Origin: Cyanobium sp. Aljojuca 7A6
Lineage (GTDB): Bacteria > Cyanobacteriota > Cyanobacteriia > PCC-6307 > Cyanobiaceae
Direction: 5' to 3'
NCBI RefSeq assembly: GCF_024346455.1
Contig: NZ_JAGQCY010000023.1
Location: 1 to 40,461, forward strand
Length of the DNA: 40,461 nucleotides
Below are positions 38,175 through 40,461 of this stretch, one piece after another. A program made the translations under genes and the position numbers. The notes below the pieces were generated by a model. That model saw only the letters and a program-made list of their open reading frames with translations. It searched no databases and was not told the DNA's origin. Positions within the stretch are counted from its first letter, which is position 1; the number at the start of each line of letters is the position of its first letter.

Positions 38175-38610
38175 TCCGGGTCATGCCGCTGTCACCAGCC
38201 TTACCACCGCCGACGACCGAGATGGAGGTCGGGCTGGGTTCGGGGCTGGTGGCGGTCGTGCCGGAGGAGCGCGGTGCATACAGATCCCCGAGGAACCGGC
38301 CGCAATCGGGGAAGGTGCTGGGGTTCTGGACCACCGCCTCGGTGATCATCACCGCGGCATGTTCGGGGGATGTCTTGAACATCCCGGCGCTCTGGCGCTT
38401 GATCAGGGCGTAGGAGGCCGTCCAGCTGACTTCGTGGACATTGCCGTTGTTGCGCATGAAGCAATACACCTGGGCGCCCTTGCCCCCGGGCCCGTCAATG
38501 TTGTTGCCGGCGTGGGCGCTCTGGGCGGTGCCGTTGGCGGCCAGCAGGCCGACTGCCGCCCCCAGGACGAGGGGGCCCAGTCGGCGTGGGAGAAAGTGGC
38601 GAGTGGCCAT
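38158..38610 (-). CDS. Secreted protein, possibly DUF6554 family
   Basis: The protein has 150 residues from the ATG at 38610; an in-frame start at 38631 adds seven. It begins with a signal peptide (LGPLVLGAAVGLLAANGTAQ, cleavage near SAHA). The mature start GNNIDGPGGKGAQVYCFMRN and the segment NVHEVSWTASYALIKRQS recall a picocyanobacterial family of unknown function that I associate with DUF6554; this name is from memory and not checked. Cysteines in VYCFMR and FPDCGRFL could form a disulfide. The C-terminus is Ser/Pro/Thr-rich. It lies upstream of the lipoprotein gene with a 17-base overlap, as an operon. Confidence 0.6.
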   Translation of the reverse strand: MATRHFLPRRLGPLVLGAAVGLLAANGTAQSAHAGNNIDGPGGKGAQVYCFMRNNGNVHEVSWTASYALIKRQSAGMFKTSPEHAAVMITEAVVQNPSTFPDCGRFLGDLYAPRSSGTTATSPEPSPTSISVVGGGKAGDSGMTRSERYN

Positions 38611-38673
38611 CGGACCGCAAGGGAAGAACAAGGTGGCCCAACGTATCGACCCCTGCGCTCCTGTCCAGGGTGG

Positions 38674-39195
38674 TCAGCCGCCCGGTGGAGCGGCAGCGGC
38701 GGGGAGCACCAGCCGCACCACCAGCGGCAGGATCACCAACACGGTGATCAGTCGCACCGCGTGCAGGGTGGCCACGGCCGCCCCCACGCCGAACTCCGCC
38801 CCCACGAGGCTCATGCCGCTGATGCCCCCCGGGGCCGCCCCCAGCAGGGCCACCACCGGGTCAACGCCCATCAGTCGGCTGCAGCCCAGGCCCACCACCA
38901 GGCCAGTGAGCACCAGGGTGAAGGTGATCAGGAGGGCGGGCCGCCACAGCTGACGCAGCTCCATCAGGGCCGTGCCGGTGAGGCCGGTACCGATCACCGT
39001 GCCGATGCCGATTTCCAGCAGGGTGCGGGACCCGAGCGGCCATTGGGCCACCTCGAGCCGGCCCGTCACGCTGACCAGGGCGGCCCCCAGCAGGGCCCCG
39101 GCCAGGGGAGCTGCCGGAATGCCGGTGCGCAGGGCCAGCAGACCACCGGTGAGTCCCGCCATCACATAAAGCAAGAGATGCCAGGGATGGTTCAT
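38674..39195 (-). CDS. AbrB-type (COG3180) membrane protein
   Basis: The 173-residue protein has about five hydrophobic helices (for example LLLYVMAGLTGGLLALRTGI and PLAGALLGAALVSV). The family signature GAAPGGISGMSLVGAEFGVG has G-G-I/S-G-M in a helix break, typical of the AbrB/putative ammonia monooxygenase membrane family (COG3180). Members usually have two such halves in about 350 residues; this one is a single half-size copy, as in many cyanobacteria, so it may work as a pair with another half elsewhere. The transported or regulated compound is unknown. Confidence 0.75.
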   Translation of the reverse strand: MNHPWHLLLYVMAGLTGGLLALRTGIPAAPLAGALLGAALVSVTGRLEVAQWPLGSRTLLEIGIGTVIGTGLTGTALMELRQLWRPALLITFTLVLTGLVVGLGCSRLMGVDPVVALLGAAPGGISGMSLVGAEFGVGAAVATLHAVRLITVLVILPLVVRLVLPAAAAPPGG

Positions 39196-39306
39196 CGCCG
39201 CTGAGCCTGATCAACAGGGCCCACTCTGGGAGATCCCTGCCACTGGTGCTTGAGAGGCTCGCCCGGGTGTGTTGTCATGCGGCTCAGAACAGTCGCTCTC
39301 CTTGTC

Positions 39307-39603
39307 ATGGCCCCCGCCTCGGTGTCGTTCCGCATCAGCCGCAATGCCGAAGATCTCGCCGAAACCATCCATGCCCTCTCCCAGCGCCTGGTGACCCTGG
39401 AGCAGCGTCTGGCGGCGGTGGAACTGCAGGCGTCAAACCAGGCCCGCCCGGAGCCGGAAGAACTGGCCAGCCTCGACAACGTCGAGCGGCTGCTGCAGGA
39501 CTGCCGCCATCTGCTGGAGATCGGCGTCAGCTCCGAGGCGCCCTCCGAGGCGCCCCCTGTCTATGAAAGCCCCGACGACGTCCCCTACCCCTCCGCCGCC
39601 TGA
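39307..39603 (+). CDS. Small coiled-coil protein
   Basis: The protein has 98 residues from the ATG at 39307, chosen because the earlier in-frame starts (39250, 39277) lie in sequence that also codes nothing conserved. SRNAEDLAETIHALSQRLVT continues into LEQRLAAVELQ, a clear heptad coiled coil. LDNVERLLQDCRHLLEIG and an acidic, Ser/Pro-rich tail follow. I do not recognise a family; the pattern suits a small scaffolding or adaptor protein. The next gene starts 32 bases after its stop. Confidence 0.6.
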   Translation: MAPASVSFRISRNAEDLAETIHALSQRLVTLEQRLAAVELQASNQARPEPEELASLDNVERLLQDCRHLLEIGVSSEAPSEAPPVYESPDDVPYPSAA

Positions 39604-39635
39604 GTCCACGCACCCCCCTGGTCAGGGGTGTCAAA

Positions 39636-39905
39636 ATGAAAAGAAAGCGGGCCATGGCTTTCCCCACCTCCCCTTACCAGTCCTCTTCCAGCCCCGTTCA
39701 CGGGCAGAACTCGGCTTCACGTGCGGCCAGCCCTGCGCCTCACTGCCAGTTACGCAGCCATTCCCAGGAAGAAGGCGATCATCAGCTCGAGAAACTTGAG
39801 TTCGCCCTCGCTGTCGCCCTCACCCGGGGTGACGAGCAGCGCTCGGACCAGCTGCGCTGCCAGATTGCCGCCCTAGGGGGTAATCACGAGGAACCCGGCA
39901 CCTGA
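39636..39905 (+). CDS. Small hypothetical protein with conserved C-terminal helix
   Basis: The 89-residue protein (ATG at 39636; ATG at 39654 is possible) has a Ser/Pro-rich lead. Its second half, HQLEKLEFALAVALTRGDEQ followed by RSDQLRCQIAALGG, looks like a short amphipathic helix pair of a kind common in small cyanobacterial proteins (L-x-x-A-L-A-x-G-D). A GC-rich hairpin (CACCCC...GGGGTG, 39611-39630) lies just before the start and could affect translation. The function is unknown. Confidence 0.5.
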   Translation: MKRKRAMAFPTSPYQSSSSPVHGQNSASRAASPAPHCQLRSHSQEEGDHQLEKLEFALAVALTRGDEQRSDQLRCQIAALGGNHEEPGT

Positions 39906-39940
39906 CAAGTCGGGGCCATCCCATCCCTTCCTCACGTTTT

Positions 39941-39968
39941 GACGCTCAGTTCCGTCCAAACGGGCGTC
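39941..39968. other. Nested hairpin in intergenic region
   Basis: GACGC (39941-39945) pairs with GCGTC (39964-39968) around an inner CCGT/ACGG stem (39952-39955 with 39960-39963). It lies about 36 bases after the previous stop. No T-run follows on the plus strand; TTTT precedes it instead. A rho-independent terminator is therefore not well supported in either direction. It may be a protein site or a weak RNA structure. Confidence 0.3.
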
Positions 39969-40067
39969 ATCGATATGTTGTGGAGTAAGATCTCAAAACG
40001 AAGGGATCCGTTGGTTGCCAACTGACCCGTTGTGAATGTTTTCGATAGTGCGAAATCCTCGCTGATC

Positions 40068-40334
40068 ATGATTGTCTCTAGCCCTTCTGCTCCCGTCACC
40101 CTGACGCTGGACGCTTCTGTACGTCCAAGGTCCAGCGTCTCGCCGCTGTCCGACCCCAGCGCTCGTCAGCGCCTGCTGCTCAAGGCGGCCACCCTCAACG
40201 AACAGGCGCGGATGGCGGCCCTGGAAGGTGAACTCGACGTTTCAGCCCGGGCGATCCTTGAGGCGCTCGACTGCGAACGGCGTGCAGGGGGTCTAGGTCT
40301 GCAGGTTCTGCAGTTGATCAAACCCCGGGCCTAA
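40068..40334 (+). CDS. Small hypothetical helical protein
   Basis: The protein has 88 residues from the ATG at 40068; a GTG at 40032 is also open. The first 30 residues are Ser/Pro/Thr-rich. The rest, SARQRLLLKAATLNEQARMA continuing ALEGELDVSARAILEALDCE, is a regular alpha-helical run ending CERRAGGLGLQVLQLIKPRA. No family is recognised, but the helix-turn-helix-like spacing of small hydrophobic residues makes it look like a real protein. An IS element begins just after its stop, so its own terminator and any downstream partner may have been displaced. Confidence 0.5.
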   Translation: MIVSSPSAPVTLTLDASVRPRSSVSPLSDPSARQRLLLKAATLNEQARMAALEGELDVSARAILEALDCERRAGGLGLQVLQLIKPRA

Positions 40335-40335
40335 G

Positions 40336-40461
40336 AGACTGATGAAAAACCTGGCCAGCCGCGAGAGAATGGAGTAACGGCACTGAGCAGATGCGCGGCC
40401 AACAGGAGAGGACCGGCCCCCTGTTCTCCTACATCTCCACGGAGGAGCGCATCCCCAAGGC
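40336..40461 (+). mobile_element. Left end of an IS5/IS1182-like insertion sequence (partial)
   Basis: From 40391 the frame reads MRGQQERTGPLFSYISTEER, the typical start of IS5/IS1182-type transposases (M-R-G-x-x-x-x-x-x-x-L-F-S-Y-x-S-x-E-x-R). The window ends after 23 full codons, so the DDE core is not visible. The sequence AGAGACTGATGAAAAACCTG at 40334-40353, directly after the previous gene's stop, may contain the left terminal inverted repeat. The other end and any target duplication lie outside the window. The element seems recent enough to keep an open start. Confidence 0.65.
40391..40461 (+). CDS. Transposase, N-terminal fragment (window edge)
   Basis: The partial reading frame starts at the ATG at 40391 and runs off the window. 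It encodes MRGQQERTGPLFSYISTEER plus three more residues (IPK). The F-S-Y-x-S-x-E-E-R-I-P pattern is that of IS5/IS1182-group transposases, which cut and paste DNA through a DDE catalytic core further along. An acceptable ribosome binding region is not obvious. Whether the gene is intact cannot be judged here. Confidence 0.6.
   Translation, partial: MRGQQERTGPLFSYISTEERIPK

Noticed and set aside
39941..39968. Rho-independent terminator
   Set aside because: The stem is not followed by a T-run on either strand.

Overview
The window looks like a chromosome segment of a GC-rich picocyanobacterium of the Synechococcus/Cyanobium group. The signs are a type IV pilus operon pilB-pilT-pilC next to grpE-dnaJ, a photosynthetic-type (Gap2-like) glyceraldehyde-3-phosphate dehydrogenase, a thylakoid-lumen-type cyclophilin (TLP40/CYP38-like), a long cyanobacterial NusB, a glycine-rich RRM protein, and several small proteins of the kind conserved in picocyanobacteria. 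This is a judgement from gene content. No 16S gene is present and no database was searched.

Left part (about 1-5,100): an accessory tract, visibly less GC-rich than the rest. It holds small stand-alone genes and gene wrecks: a truncated PIN domain, a complete RelE/ParE-type toxin-antitoxin pair, a GNAT acetyltransferase split by one amber codon, a cupin, a broken AAC(3)-I-like acetyltransferase, two P-loop kinase-like proteins, a decayed RibD C-terminal-type reductase, an intact GNAT and an unknown protein. Sequences just after three of these genes begin GCYYAACATCAA. One of them (958-1046) forms an attC-like imperfect palindrome, so I read the tract as a decaying integron-like gene-cassette array with no integrase in view.

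Middle (about 5,100-33,300): housekeeping genes. In order they are a second-type topoisomerase A subunit, a secreted TPR protein, queG, an HpsJ-like membrane protein, a DUF502 protein, nusB-ftsY-PP2C phosphatase-argH, an RRM protein, dusA, a YhiN-type flavoprotein, pilC-pilT-pilB (minus strand), grpE-dnaJ-tusA-like-rsgA (overlapping starts), ybaB-murB-murC (minus), gap2, thiL and the cyclophilin (minus), then efp-accB. Spacing is very tight, with several gene ends overlapping and two divergent pairs only 6 and about 18 bp apart.

Right part (about 33,300-40,461): pdxA, small membrane proteins, an epimerase-like protein, an HNH nuclease divergent from a HARP-like SNF2 helicase, a lipoprotein, a secreted protein, an AbrB-type membrane protein and three small proteins. 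The window ends in the first 23 codons of an IS5/IS1182-like transposase, inserted just behind a small gene.

The two items I would look at first are the attC-like cassette tract and the HNH + HARP-SNF2 pair, which puts side by side parts that are fused in the vertebrate fork-remodelling enzymes SMARCAL1 and ZRANB3.
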